Origin: Gremmenia infestans | Lineage: Eukaryota > Ascomycota > Leotiomycetes > Helotiales > Hamatocanthoscyphaceae | DNA length: 64,000 nucleotides | Assembly (NCBI GenBank): GCA_032629725.1 | Contig: JAFEVB010000029.1 | Location: forward strand, 372,001-436,000 | Direction of reading: 5' to 3' | Shown: positions 46,347 to 57,856 of the stretch, piece after piece | Numbering within the stretch: the first letter of the stretch is position 1 | How the letters are laid out: every line of letters begins with the position of its first letter | Program-made: the position numbers and the translations under genes | The notes under the pieces: model-generated | What the model saw: the letters and a program-made list of their open reading frames with translations, nothing else | What the model was told of the DNA's origin: nothing | Database searches by the model: none

Positions 46347-47286
46347 ATGCATCGTCAAGTGCAGACATTTAAGAACAATTTCTTGCGACACAAATTTTCA
46401 ATCTTTAATTCCAAAATACCAGAACTGCGACCTGAAATAACCTGTGAGAAAGTCACTGAGAAATTCTGTAGCATCAAGAAAGGTTGACTAACGAAAAATA
46501 GCATAACGTCGAGGGCAGGGACATCTGTTAGTTCATTCAGCTGGGCAGATGATGTGGAAGAAGCAATCGAAGAAGCCGAGTGTCTGAAGATGTCAAACGA
46601 TGTAAGTACCTATGTTCACACTACACTAAGAGGGCACATTCTAATAGGACCCACAGGGTAAATCGAGAGATACTGCGGGCTGTCAAAATTCGACTGAGTA
46701 TACTGGTGCCCACCCCAGTGACTGGGCTGCCTATATCTCAGGGTTTCCTGAAGCCTTGAGACCGCGCCGCCTTGAAGATCACGGCGTGTCTAAAGAAGGG
46801 GCTGAAGATAACTCTGCTTCTCAGACCTCATACAGCAGCGATGATAGCTCTATCTATGACTGGATGTCAGGTACCGATACCACGATATATGAAGATGAAA
46901 CGGCCGTCTTCTTCGAAGACGATCTGGAAAACAACGACACGAAAGAAAATATCCTACAAGAATGGAACGATATACACGCAGAAGACACGAATCCCCACCT
47001 AGAGCCCCAGCGTTTTGAGTCTCTGAAGGCAGAGACCGCCTTCGACAAAGTTCCGGGCTTGAAATTCCAGCCATCATCTCAGCCAATGACGCCAGCGAAG
47101 AACAGACTGGAGAGTGAACAGTTGAAACTGATGGACCCTCATGCTCGAAGGGAGCTCATATCTTTAGACATCAGCGTCAATGAGGTGCTGGTGAAGCCGT
47201 GTGATGTGGCGTTGGCGAAGGATTCGAGATTGGGTCGGTGGAGATGTCGTCCCAGTCTATTGCGTAGATCTTACGCACACACGTGA
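46347..47286 (+). CDS. Hypothetical acidic protein with SWADDV motif (about 272 aa)
   Basis: Tentative exons 46347..46443, 46519..46601 and 46648..47286. The last intron (GTAAGT...CTAATAG) is well supported; the first (GTGAGA...GGGCAG, branch CTAAC) is my choice to remove an in-frame TGA near 46485 and link to an ATG. The second exon reads SVSSFSWADDVEEAIEEAE, close to the SWADEV motif in the gene at 43.8 kb. The third exon is acidic and Ser/Asp-rich (SDDSSIYDWMSGTDTTIYED), then has RFESLKAETAFDKVPGLKF and a basic C-terminus (GRWRCRPSLLRRSYAHT). The exact 5' end is uncertain. No known domain. Confidence 0.45.
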
Positions 47287-47872
47287 ACGGTGTAGTGAGG
47301 TTTGGGGTGTGGATGCTGAGGGAGACTATTTGATATTGAGGGAAGGAAGCATAGCTTAGTACTAAGTTAATTTTAATTTACGGTATCTTGAACTTCAGCG
47401 CTGCAGAGAATTTCCAGTCTGAAAAACAGCTGTTATATTTGTGTGCCTCGCTTTGCGACAGTTGTTCATTGCTTTATCTGAATATTGCAACTGCTAGTAT
47501 TCTAAATGAGTGGTGTGCTCATACAGCACTCGTGATCGACTCGCATGCTGTCACGGTCCTGAGCTGTTGCTCAATTGGGAAACCGGGACCTCACGGAGGC
47601 CCTTTCCTCCTTCACATAACCTTTCCACGTTGAACCTCATGTCGACATCCCTAACCCAAATCGTTGGTCATCTTCCTCCCAATATCACACATCAGTTTTT
47701 GGAAATATCTTTTGCGATCATCCGGTCCGCAACCCATTGCATCGCATTCGGGAACATACTATATTAATCTTCTTCAACTTATCGAAGCCGCACGCCGAAA
47801 AAAGGTCCATTGTTTCCCACAGTTTCTTTCTTCTGAAGTTGATGGTAGCTCCTTGCTGTTTTAACACTGGAG
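47287..47872. other. Intergenic region
   Basis: About 590 bp between two plus-strand orphan genes. Short open frames carry no motifs. Confidence 0.5.
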
Positions 47873-49132
47873 ATGCCGAAAGCACTGTGCGTTGATAAAT
47901 CCATATATATCGACCCCGCTGACCCCATCACCAGCAAATCCGGGCTGCGAGTGTCCTTGGGAGCGGTTGAGACACCTCGAAAAAAGGAACATGTACGCTT
48001 CGAGCGACAAAATCCCATGACGTTCCAAAGTCCGACTGCATGCAAGCAAACTGGTAAGCACTTTCTTTTAGCAATTTCCATGACCTTAATCTAGCCGCAT
48101 TCCTTCATTTTCCTGTGATGCACTGCTGGCTTTCCAAATTTCATGAGAATCTTCTTGGTTTTGGAGTGCACACAATTACCCGGGACTTCAAGTGCTGGTA
48201 CCGCACTGAGGATGTTGCTTCACTTCTAAAAAAAAACCTGGCTGAACCTTCTATACAGATCTTCCAAATGGTCCACTACCCGCCTCACAAATGGAAACGA
48301 TGCCTAACCTTCGCACCAATCCACTTGTCGTATACACTAACACTGGAATAACGGCATGGAGAAGGATACCATTGAACAACAACTCTATGAATATGATGGC
48401 GACCATTAATCAATACCAGACGGAAGCTCGCACTCAAGGTTTCTCGTTCAATTGTTACACAGAATTGGATGGCAGATTCTCTAGCATCGGGTTGGCCGAA
48501 TTTACACCTCAGGTATGCTTTCAACTTCTCAGGAGCTGTAGCACTTTGACCAACAGGTGAAACTAAAGCCGTACAAACATGAAGCCGAAATCTACGAATT
48601 CAATACTCAACAGCCGACAACCCCGTGTGATATCAGATATTACCAAAATAAGGCGGAAAGATACAAATCCAATTATAACAAAAAGATCCCCGCTGAAACG
48701 AAGTTTACGCCCCCCACTCAGGTGGCAAATTGCCGAAGATTGCACTGGCGAGGTGCTGACCTGTGGAACAACGAATCTTTTAATCTTCAACCGGAAGAAG
48801 ATTCTCTCTTCGAGGGGGCGGTTATGACAGAATTTCCATTTCTCAAGAATCCTATCCAGCCCAGGGCTCGATCGAATCGTCCACTTTACATCTACGAGGC
48901 TTTGGTCGAATTCACCAAATCCTTTGGCCTGCTGTATGACTTGCCGCAAACTTTTGCTGGCGCAGAATATTACCTCACTGTCTTAAATCCCGAACCAAAA
49001 TTCTTTCATGCTTTTATGAAGTGGTATAAAGCCCAGAAAAGGGAGCTGCAACAGAAGGCTACTCGCACTTTGACAGTGAACATGGCTGATGTTCATTTCG
49101 CAACCCCACCAGAGTTGTATTGCACTGATTAA
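47873..49132 (+). CDS. Hypothetical protein (about 336 aa)
   Basis: Model exons 47873..48053, 48259..48512 and 48557..49132. The second intron (GTATGC...CCAACAG, 44 bp) is secure. The first is unusually long (205 bp, GTAAGC...CTATACAG); an internal exon may be hidden there, because a 70-codon frame is open at 48095-48350 and contains a run of nine A. The protein has a basic N-terminal part (RVSLGAVETPRKKEHVRF), then MPNLRTNPLVVYTNTGITAW, the ordered-looking FSFNCYTELDGRFSSIGLAE, a Lys/Tyr-rich stretch (RYYQNKAERYKSNYNKK), and a C-terminal helical part (LYIYEALVEFTKSFGLLYDL, FHAFMKWYKAQKRELQQK). No family recognised. Confidence 0.5.
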
Positions 49133-52100
49133 ATCCTTTGCTGTTATCATGAGATAAACATCAATTGCATCTGCAAATATAACTACCTAGAGATGTGCTG
49201 GGACCATGCGGCCTTTGCAACACCTCAAGGAAGAGGACAGCAAGGGCAAGTCCAACAAGAGCCAGAAAGCACCACTAAGTGGAGTTGAACTTAATGGTGT
49301 GGGGCTGTATACATTCTCTGCTTTATAAATGAGTGATTAAGTGAGTGAGCGTTAACTCTGGCATTATGTCACGCGGATATTGGGTATTGGGGCGTTACTT
49401 TTAGTAGTCTTCGGCAGACTTCGCGCGTTCCACGCCTCTTGACGTTGGTCTAGTAATATGACTTTGACTTGAGCGAACTTAAAAGATGAGTGGAAATAAG
49501 ATTTCGACATCTCTTGATTATGAAGTAGGTATAATGCGTGAATTATAAACCCTATGAATAAAGTTGTGAGTATAGTATTTACCAAAAGCCTCAATATCAA
49601 GGACACCTTCATGGCAGTAAGGTGTTCGTTCTAAGAATGGGATAATCCTGAATGTAAACAAGTGATAATGTAGCCATGGTAGTTATGTCATTCAAGGCAT
49701 CCCTCTAAGAATATTTAAAAGTAATTAATAGGACTCCAAGATCTATATCTCCCAAATATATTTCGATACACACAATCCAAAATCCAACCACGTGACTCAA
49801 AATTAACCGAATTTAGAATCAGGGGTAATCTCACCCGAGCTAGAAATTTAGGATATTACTGAATCTTAGCTTTGTTAGTCTGATCTAAGTGATTTTTGAA
49901 TCATCTATCTATAATATAGATTTTGTCTAAGATAAAATCTTTTTATAAGGCCTTGTTTATATGGAATTATAGGCATATAAGTTTTTCGAGATTTAGATAT
50001 TTTATTATCTACTAATTTTTATAGGAGAATAGGATACTTCAGACATCTATTAATGCCGGTATAGGGTCCTATCTAATAGAGTGATAATATGCTAGTATTA
50101 TCGTAGTAGTAATTAGGATTTATGTCGCTGATTAATTCCTAAATGCTACAAGACTATATCAAAGAATGTGGCGCATTCCGATGGCTGCCCCTATCACGTA
50201 TGGCATGCAAGCTAGTACTGATACTAGGAGGCGATAGACCATATTATTCCTTGATAGGTATTCTTTTGGAACTGGGAATATACTTGGTTGGGTTAATGAT
50301 GCTTCTGGGATAGTGCGACGTGGTGTGTAAATACTCCTTTGACTGAATCTACCCACAAAGAAACCCAGAAGTCTCGAGGATAAAGGACATTAGCGCCATG
50401 ATCTCGACGGGGATTGCACTAACTCATAAGGCCGTTAAAATGCTGATAGAGAGGGAATATAATAGCAGGACTGTTCTTCATATCCCACCATGCGCCACTC
50501 CGTTAGTAGATCGATCATCTCGTGTCCGGCCCAGCAATGCCAATCTTCAGTCAAATATGATCAATAACCTAATTGGCATAGACAGACTCTTGCTTAGGCT
50601 TAGTATCGCAAGCCACTTCCCTCCCCAGCATCTGGATCATCACCAGCTTACCCGCTGTGCTCCTTACACAGCAGCCGTTTCACTACCTCCGTCCTGCTAC
50701 CAGTATCGTTGCTGCACCCGCGAATGCTCCTCATAGCCCCAAGAACCTTCTATGATCATATACTGATGCCGCGAAACCCCGAAGGAATCCAGGTTATGCA
50801 TATAGGAGCGGATGGTAGAGGATTCCACAAGGCGCTGAGCGCTCCGTCAGCGAGTAGCGATAGCAAGAGGAAGGACGAGCAGCAAACTATCATATACATA
50901 CCGCGATCAGAAGAGTTAGGTTGGAAGAAAGAAATCGATAATTTGGACGCGCGACTGCGTTGCAACCTGGCGCAAGAAATCATCGGTTGGAGGCCTTGGC
51001 CTAGAAACACTGAATGGGACTCCGCGACCAAATTACATACTTAGAGAATTAATTGCCGAGGATGACTTCTACGGAAGTCCACTCTTGCTGGAGCTATAAA
51101 GGCTGGCTTAATATACATGATGTAAATCGTATAGCCAGCCAGCTCACCTCTTGCCCAAAGGGCCTTCTCGAGCCATCCTAATCATAGAGCTCGAAACCCA
51201 TACCCTCGAATACCCCCCGACTCTTGCCTCTAACTGCCACGTTTTGTTTTATAAGCTACCTCATCGCCACTCTCCGGTAGGCAGAGATACCGATCATCGC
51301 TTGCGGCTCTTTGAAGTGACAGTATATTATACAGGGAAAGGAGATGACGGCGGATACTATCCGCCTGCGCAAGATCGAAGATTACTAGTCATCGCAAGGC
51401 AGAGCGTGAGCAGACGAAGCAAAACCGTGGGACGAGGACGTGAGAGCTTGTAAAATGTGTCAGAAATAAGGGAGTTTTGGGAAATAGAGCTACAACTTGT
51501 GGCCTATTCTCTGGCGATAGCTAAGGGGAAGACTGCATATCAAATATATCGAAGAATTGTCCTGAGAATTTATTAAAAGACACTGGAGCTCTGAATATTT
51601 GATAGCGGGCGTTACAGATTACGCAAATGGTACATGTCACATAATTCTTTGGGAAAGCTTATTGTGATATGCTTTGCAGCAATTGAGTAGAAGTTGAGGA
51701 TAGTAGACTTTGCTCTATTCGAGGCACTGCACTTCCTCTTGAAACCCAAGCTTGAAGCGTTTGCCCCCAAACTCTGCCAGAACAATGGTTGACCAAATCC
51801 GATTTGGCAATCATCTAGGGAAACCTAGTACTGGAAAATACTGTATAACTCCAATGGGAATGACAAACTTCTTTGTTTGCTTCTGTAGGACATCACCACT
51901 ATTCCGTCAGCTGAAATTAAATTATATCAGACGTCTATCCTGCTCTCATCTCTTGCCATACTCGTATATCTTACTATCCTTAACATCTATAGGCACCTAC
52001 TTTTGGTCTGATCAGGACCCCTCACCTTTCCCCACTCATTTTGCAGAGGACTTCCTCTCAAATGTCGCCACTAAGGCTGTTCGTAGGCTGTTCGTAAGCT

Positions 52101-52453
52101 GTTCCATCCCTGTTATGATGCTATTCCCTCGCTTCGGATGCCGAATACGGTCAATCAGGCAGCGCAGACCTCGCTGTCTAAAGCAAATCTGGAGGAGAAC
52201 AATTGGAAGTTGTTTGGTGAATTCCATTTGGTAACAGTTGAGCGCAGAGCGCAGTTCTGCCGCCGCTGATGGCTCCCTATAAAAGCTTTTTTCAGATGCT
52301 TCATCCTGCGGATTTTGACTTCATCAAAATAGAGACCAAAATCACCACCACTACCATCGAACTGCAAAGATTTATCAAGAGTTTTGCAACACCATAAAAA
52401 AAAACTCTTGACCATCATCCGGGTAACCACATCGAAGGGACGAGATACACACA
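49133..52453. other. Long gene-poor region with AT-rich core
   Basis: 3.3 kb without a supported gene. The block 49650-50160 is very AT-rich with many TA and TTTT steps and no long open frame, as in decayed repeat DNA. From 50160 to 51450 the base composition becomes more balanced, with short open frames on both strands that resemble no family and may be decayed coding sequence. Sequence from about 52250 is the promoter and leader of the next gene. Confidence 0.55.
52278..52285 (+). promoter_or_regulatory. TATA box (CCCTATAAAAG)
   Basis: Consensus TATA element about 170 bp upstream of the start at 52454. An ACTACCATCGA element follows at 52350-52360. Both are echoed upstream of the next three genes. 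Confidence 0.6.
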
Positions 52454-53566
52454 ATGTCTCCAAATTTCCCAGGATCGGTTCTTGACCCGGCACTCGATGA
52501 CCTGTCTTGGGAAGAGCGTTGCGACCTTGGGACAACAAGTTATACGGATGGAAAGATATTCCAACTGTATACAAATCATTACGAGAATGATGATGAGAAC
52601 GGCTCTGACATCAGCAACGATCTTGGCTTGGGAAGTCAGATTGGACTAGGTAACGTGCAAGCCTCAGGTCAACTCCATCCGCCTGTTGCTAATGATCACA
52701 CAGCTGTTCCAGATGGTCCGTACAACATGATGCCGGACAACATTGAGCCGAACAACATGATGCCGGACAACATGATGCCAAACATGGCTCAACAAGTCGG
52801 ACACGACAACACTATCTCTGTCATGGATGACCAATTTCAAGATCTCGCCCCTATGTCAGCACCGTCAAGGAGGCAAGTATCGAATAGCTCATCGCAACTT
52901 CCACCTGTTAGATCTGTCTATGCACCTCTTCCATTCAACGGGGCTCCCGCTTGGGAGAGACAAGACGCTGCTCCTGCTGCTGTTCCCTCGATCAGACCAA
53001 GTATGGTGAACCTTCAACCTCGTCCCGTGGCCCAAAACAACAATATGGGCCAGTCGACCTCCAAACGTGGACATTCAGTCTCTGACTCGTCCTCTTCACC
53101 ATTTGCGAAACGTGCCCGTATCCACTCAAACAGTAGGAGCAATGATGATGGCAACGAGTTTACTTCATCATTACAGACTCCTCCTCCAACAGATCAACGT
53201 CGTAAGATCCCCACAATGGTAGTGGATGATGATTCCGACGAAGATTCCGACGACATAGGAGCCTCAAAAAGTTCTACTGCGAAAGGCAAGGAGCCCGCCA
53301 AAACCCAGAATGATCGAACTCAAAAGCAGCCGGGCTGGGTCCGAAAAATCATTGGTGAGCACTTCAAGGCAAAATACCTTGACGCTGGCCACCAGGTTCA
53401 ATTTTATCGCGATGTCAATCCAAGAAATTGGATTGGGAATGAGCGGGGCTTCCAGAGCGAGTGCGAACGAATACGTGCGCTTGAAGAGAGCGCACAGAAG
53501 GCCTTGGAGGCGAAGGCCAGAAGAGATGGCAAGAAGGCGTGCGGTAGAGGAAAGAGAGGGACCTGA
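52454..53566 (+). CDS. Orphan protein with KQPxWV-VQFY segment (370 aa)
   Basis: Single exon, start ATG 52454. N-terminus MSPNFPGSVLDPALDDLSWE, then an acidic region, an imperfect Asn-Met-Met-Pro-Asp repeat (NNMMPD units, about residues 90-112), and a long disordered Ser/Pro/Asn-rich middle. A bipartite-type basic patch lies near residue 215 (SSPFAKRARIHS). A DDDSDEDSDD run is followed by KQPGWVRKIIGEHFKAKY ... HQVQFYRDVNP (about residues 292-320), then an Ala/Glu/Lys helix and a basic end (RDGKKACGRGKRGT). The KQPxWV...HxVQFY block recurs in the next gene (KQPSWVMK...HIVQFY), so the two are probably paralogues. Likely nuclear; function unknown. Confidence 0.65.
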   Translation: MSPNFPGSVLDPALDDLSWEERCDLGTTSYTDGKIFQLYTNHYENDDENGSDISNDLGLGSQIGLGNVQASGQLHPPVANDHTAVPDGPYNMMPDNIEPNNMMPDNMMPNMAQQVGHDNTISVMDDQFQDLAPMSAPSRRQVSNSSSQLPPVRSVYAPLPFNGAPAWERQDAAPAAVPSIRPSMVNLQPRPVAQNNNMGQSTSKRGHSVSDSSSSPFAKRARIHSNSRSNDDGNEFTSSLQTPPPTDQRRKIPTMVVDDDSDEDSDDIGASKSSTAKGKEPAKTQNDRTQKQPGWVRKIIGEHFKAKYLDAGHQVQFYRDVNPRNWIGNERGFQSECERIRALEESAQKALEAKARRDGKKACGRGKRGT

Positions 53567-54237
53567 AAGGCTGGAGCCAGAGAGCTCATACTTGGAGGGG
53601 GGAACTATCGAAGAAAGTTCAGGAGTTCAAGCATTGGACGTGTAAGGTTCGGGTATGGGTGGCCTGCCATTGTTATTAGAAGTTGTGGAACAGAAAACAT
53701 TCATTGACATAGGGTAATAATAGCACTTAAGTAACAATTTCCAAGAGAATGGAGACCTAATACCGTGTGATTGAAAGTTACTTGAAGCCTTCTCGTGATT
53801 CTGTGCATCTCAATCGCGCTGCTAACCGCTTTCGAGCCGTGAATTCCGCCGACGATAAATATGAATTTTATATAACCCCGGCAAAGCTTTCCTCATTTAT
53901 CGACACTCTGCTGAACACAGTCAGCTACCATCCGCGCAACTGTTGACCTAGAGACAGTCCACAAGCACAATATCCTAAAAATCATTGCCTTACGCCTGAT
54001 ATTCTCAATTGGCTCATTGAAGCAGTCTGCGCTATTGTTATTCATCTGCAGCGCAAGTCTCAAGATACCCACAGCAAGACCAAGGTAACCACCATCGAGC
54101 TGATCTCAATTCGTTTAGAAGTATCCAGCCTTTTGGAACTTCTTGCTGACTGGCTGCTTATGTAGGCTCCCAAAGGCGCACTGCAGAACCTCCCTTCTCC
54201 CAACCCTCAATCGAAAGCCAAAGCCCCGCTCTCGACA
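53567..54237. other. Intergenic with promoter elements of next gene
   Basis: About 670 bp. It includes a TATATAA at 53879 and an AACCACCATCGAG element at 54087-54099. The stretch GTAACC (54085) to TTATGTAG (about 54166) could be a 5'-UTR intron. Confidence 0.5.
53879..53885 (+). promoter_or_regulatory. TATA-like element (TATATAA)
   Basis: Lies about 360 bp upstream of the start at 54238 and 200 bp upstream of the AACCACCATCGAG element. Confidence 0.45.
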
Positions 54238-55425
54238 ATGGACTCGTACGGGCAATCTTTCGATTTCGGCCTCGAACCTACGTACCAATTCGCAGGAGAT
54301 GTTCGGACGCTCCTAGGCTATTTGGCCGAGGAGGCTAATTCAACGGTCCTAGGATACATGGACAGTCTAGATATCCCCAAAAGCGTGAAAGATGCTCACC
54401 TGGAGGTAATGTTTCTCTTCCGCCCGGAAGATATAAGCAACTGTATGTCCTAGACCTACTACCTAGCAGCTTTTGATTAGCTACTGACAAGAACACAAGT
54501 CTTTCCCGGACAAGACGTACCTTCCGCTAGCGTTTCACCATTCCAGATTATAACCACAGGCAATCAGTTAGACACGGAAGTAGTCGCGGAAGCTCTTGCC
54601 TGGCAGAGACAAGTAAATAGTCGTTACGGGGAAGAGCAAAGAGATAAGAACACCGTGGAAGAGCTATTCAGATACGCGGCAACGACCTATGCATTCAACT
54701 CGAACCAACCTTCCAATCTAAAAGACTTGGCCAACATACTGAGAAGAATTGGTCCAGTAAGTTCCTCTTTACCCGGCCATTCAGATTAGGCACAAAACTT
54801 TGTCGTAGTATCAAGTGAAGCTAATTTCTCCTAGACAAGCGCAAATATCTACCACCCTTCTACCCCATTGGACAACCAGCATACGCCGCAATCCGCTTTG
54901 CCGGTCCCAGCATCAGCAGGACCGTCATTGCCGACGGTACCAACAGTCCCTTCGTCAAACGGGTTCAGCGCGTCCAACGGTGCATACAACGTCGGTGGCA
55001 ATCCTCCAGGAGCACCAACACGCAAGCCGAAGCAGCCTTCTTGGGTCATGAAACACTACCGAGAGCAAGAGGATCGCCTCATCGCCAATCCGACCACACA
55101 TATCGTGCAATTCTACCCAAAGTTTGCTGCATATGATCACCTAGCAAGTTTCTTGCTAGAAAACTCGCTTCCTGTACCGCTGGGCGGAAAGGACCTTGAC
55201 ATTGATCTATTCGTAACCTACATGGAACCGGAGCTGCAGCAGAAATTTATCGTAAGCAGAGCGAGGCTGCTGAAGACCCACTTTGAACGTGAGGCCAATG
55301 CTCACAACGCGATGTGGGCACGGATGACCAGGCACTTCGGTGTGAAGAGACCTACCACTGGGCCCAACGCAGCCACAAACTTTCGTGTCCCCCGAGACAT
55401 CGAAGATATTCTGCGAGGCATCTAG
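54238..55425 (+). CDS. Orphan protein with KQPxWV-VQFY segment (350 aa)
   Basis: Exons 54238..54442, 54500..54756 and 54835..55425 keep frame with donors GTATGT and GTAAGT. The N-terminal 170 residues look helical and ordered (FAGDVRTLLGYLAEEANST, LDIPKSVKDAHLEVMFLF, EALAWQRQVNSRYGEEQ, NLKDLANILRRIGP). A Pro/Ser/Asn-rich linker follows, then KPKQPSWVMKHYREQEDRL ... THIVQFYPKFAAYDHL and a helical C-terminal domain (LLENSLPVPLGGKDLDIDLF, RARLLKTHFEREANAHNAM). The KQPxWV...HxVQFY block matches the preceding gene, whose protein otherwise lacks this C-terminal part. No known domain recognised. Confidence 0.65.
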
Positions 55426-56607
55426 TAAGGGGCAACATACCAGCGTGATGGTGCTTCGGAAGGGCGTGGGAGGGGCGTCGAAGAAAAATGGTGCAGGGCG
55501 GTACTTTGAGCAGATGTAAGATAGAGCGAGAGCGGTTTGTGATATGATGCCTTTCCTTGGTTCGGAGTACGATAATTGGGCCTATTATGACAGTGCTGGT
55601 TTGGTTGGTCCCTTTGGACCTTCGAACCAATCTCAATGTAGTGATAGTAGATGGTTCTTGGAACCAAAATCTCCCCTCGGAAGTTTGAACCAGACCAGAG
55701 AGTGCATGCAGTACCAGCACGTCTTTAATAGCAATGCAATACCTTTGTAAAGTCTTTGCTCAAAAGCCACATGTCATACTGCCTGTCGGTGCCATTGAAG
55801 CAGAGCTAGTTATGAAATTATCCTCTGGACAGGCCTGTTCTTCGGAACAGTATGATTTCTCGTAGCAAATGTGAAACCCCAGACTGAAGCCTTTTGTCCT
55901 GGGCATCTGATAGCTACTTTGATGCCAAAGGAACTTCGATACCCCCTTTTTAACTATCCAATGGACCCACATCGATTTTAGAACGTAGGTATTCTCTTCA
56001 AAATAAGCCCGCCGGCGGAGATAATGCTGGTAGCAAGCGACTTGATGATATTGATGGAAGCAATACCACTAATCACTTTCCTATTCTTGCTGAAGAATCT
56101 CGTCGCAGCACGCTAAAAACGAGGTGCAATTCCTTCCAAGTTACTCGGCTACCCAAGCTTCGATAACTGCCTCTTCCCAACCCGTCCTCTTGAACACAAG
56201 CCGCCATTGCTATTGAAAGCTCCTAAACTCTGGTCCGTTTTGGCGGCGACGCAATGATAAATTATGCAGAAGGTATGTTCTTCTCTTCGACGCGAAAAAG
56301 ATACCATTGCAAGCAGACGCAGAACGAGGGGTTGAAAAAGGCCAGCCAACTGACAGTTTGACTGTCAGATGCTAGTATCTCTCAACAACATGTCGGCACA
56401 GGAGCCACAGGAGCCTGTATTACTTCGATCCTCATCCAATGAGCCATGCCTACGCAGGACCCAATACCGAAACAAAGCATACTGGCGGCTGGCCAGCGGA
56501 ACCTCGACAGCAAGGACGATATGGGCAACAACGATCCAACTTACAGCAGCCCAAGCCTTGCTGGCATACGCAGACCCTCGAAACTACTCTCCTTCAGTGT
56601 ACAGACC

Positions 56608-57014
56608 CCGAAGACCTTCTGCGAACACTACAAGACGAAAGAAACCCCTATCGTCTCGCCACTGTACGCAAGCCTCGAATCACCCGCAAACACGAAGAAA
56701 CACACAAGCCTTGCACAAACCTTTCCACCATTCGCTTCCCATCTACCGATGCTCAAGACCATCAGCGAATACTACCAGACGAAGAAAACACAACGTATCA
56801 TCTCACTGCTATCTAGGACTCGAATCACGCTCCAATGCGAATGAAAAAAAAGCAAGGCCTACACGAAGCTTAAGACCCACACTCCTCCCATCTATGAATC
56901 CCGAATCTCATCTTGAAGACTCTGCAAACATAAATGGAAGCAAAAAAGACACTCGTAGTATCTCTCTACTGTACAGAAGCCTTGAAGCACCCCTCAATAC
57001 GAATGAAATACGGT
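56608..57014. repeat. Degenerate direct repeat, three units of about 100 bp
   Basis: Units at about 56608-56700, 56752-56848 and 56914-57014, spaced roughly 145-160 bp, share AAGACC..C.GCGAA.ACTAC and an ACTGTAC..AAGCCT-like core. All three plus-strand frames are open over about 56450-56815. Translated units resemble each other (SPLYASLESPANTK; SLLYRSLEAPLNTNE) but lie in different frames, so the repeat has taken indels since it was coding, if it ever was. Confidence 0.5.
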
Positions 57015-57737
57015 AGTCACAGGGGGGAGGCCTTTCAACAACAAGGCAAGGGAACAATCTACTGGGTTTAGTAGTTTGATTTACAAGCGTGGATTGTGCA
57101 AAGGAAGGCTCGGAGGGCATCTCTAGATAATGGTTGGTGGCCCTCAACGGTGTGCTGTACCTACCCGCATGATGATGATTGATAGTGAAGGCCGCCAAAG
57201 GCGTAAAGGGGCGCAAAAGCTAGAGCACACAGTGATGCTTCATCCTGTATAATAATAGCGGTCCATTAAGCTTGTAGACGACTGTCTTGCCATCAGAAAT
57301 ATTGTTAGTATAGACATGTTAGTTACAGCTACCTCCTAGCTGACGCGCCGTACAAAGTTATGACTTGGGGGACTCCAGAGATGAGCATGCTTGAGGAGAC
57401 TAAGCCCCTCCTGCACAGCTTCCGCCTACAAACTACTCAATCTCTTCACGAACTATATATTCTTATGCTACGAGCCTAACTCGTAGCTTACAAACCAGCA
57501 GAACTAGTTCCAGCTGCAAACTGCACAAAATAAAGGGAGGGGAGTGCCAAGATGCCGTGGGGTAGATAGCTGAGAGATTAGATAAGAGCCTTGTCCGTGA
57601 TAGCATACCTTAGAATACCTTGGAATACCTTCCTCGTGTAATGCTAGCCCACAAAATCCACGGGGTGAATTCTTTTCTCGCTTGGTGGTAGGGGTGAATC
57701 TATTTCCGCAGAAGAATTGGAAGCCGTGTGGACGCCC

Positions 57738-57745
57738 TATAAAAA
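57738..57745 (+). promoter_or_regulatory. TATA box (CCCTATAAAAA)
   Basis: Consensus TATA about 115 bp upstream of the start at 57857, followed by CACCACCATCG at 57784-57794. Confidence 0.65.
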
Positions 57746-57856
57746 GGACAAACGCCTCGCAAATTCTTTCTTTCTCTTCAACCCACCACCATCGCGCAAA
57801 CCACTTTTCTCTCCTCAACCCAGCACCATCAGTCTTTGACTTTTCCGCCTAGCAAA

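Larger units (their letters stand above)
55426..57856. other. Gene-poor region with degenerate repeat and promoter of next gene
   Basis: 2.4 kb. It contains a small two-part inverted repeat at 55601-55630 (TTGGTT-GGTCC-loop-GGACC-TTCG-AACCAA), a degenerate direct repeat at about 56600-57016 and, at the right end, the TATA box of the 57.9 kb gene. No gene is supported with confidence. Confidence 0.55.

Noticed and set aside
50398..51453. Chain of short plus-strand frames in the gene-poor region
   Set aside because: Considered as a multi-exon gene, but I could not find consistent GT-AG joins or any family similarity.
55601..55630. Two-part inverted repeat near a short open frame
   Set aside because: Arms are only 5 and 6 bp and interrupted; considered as an RNA element or tRNA arm but no cloverleaf or anticodon arm fits.
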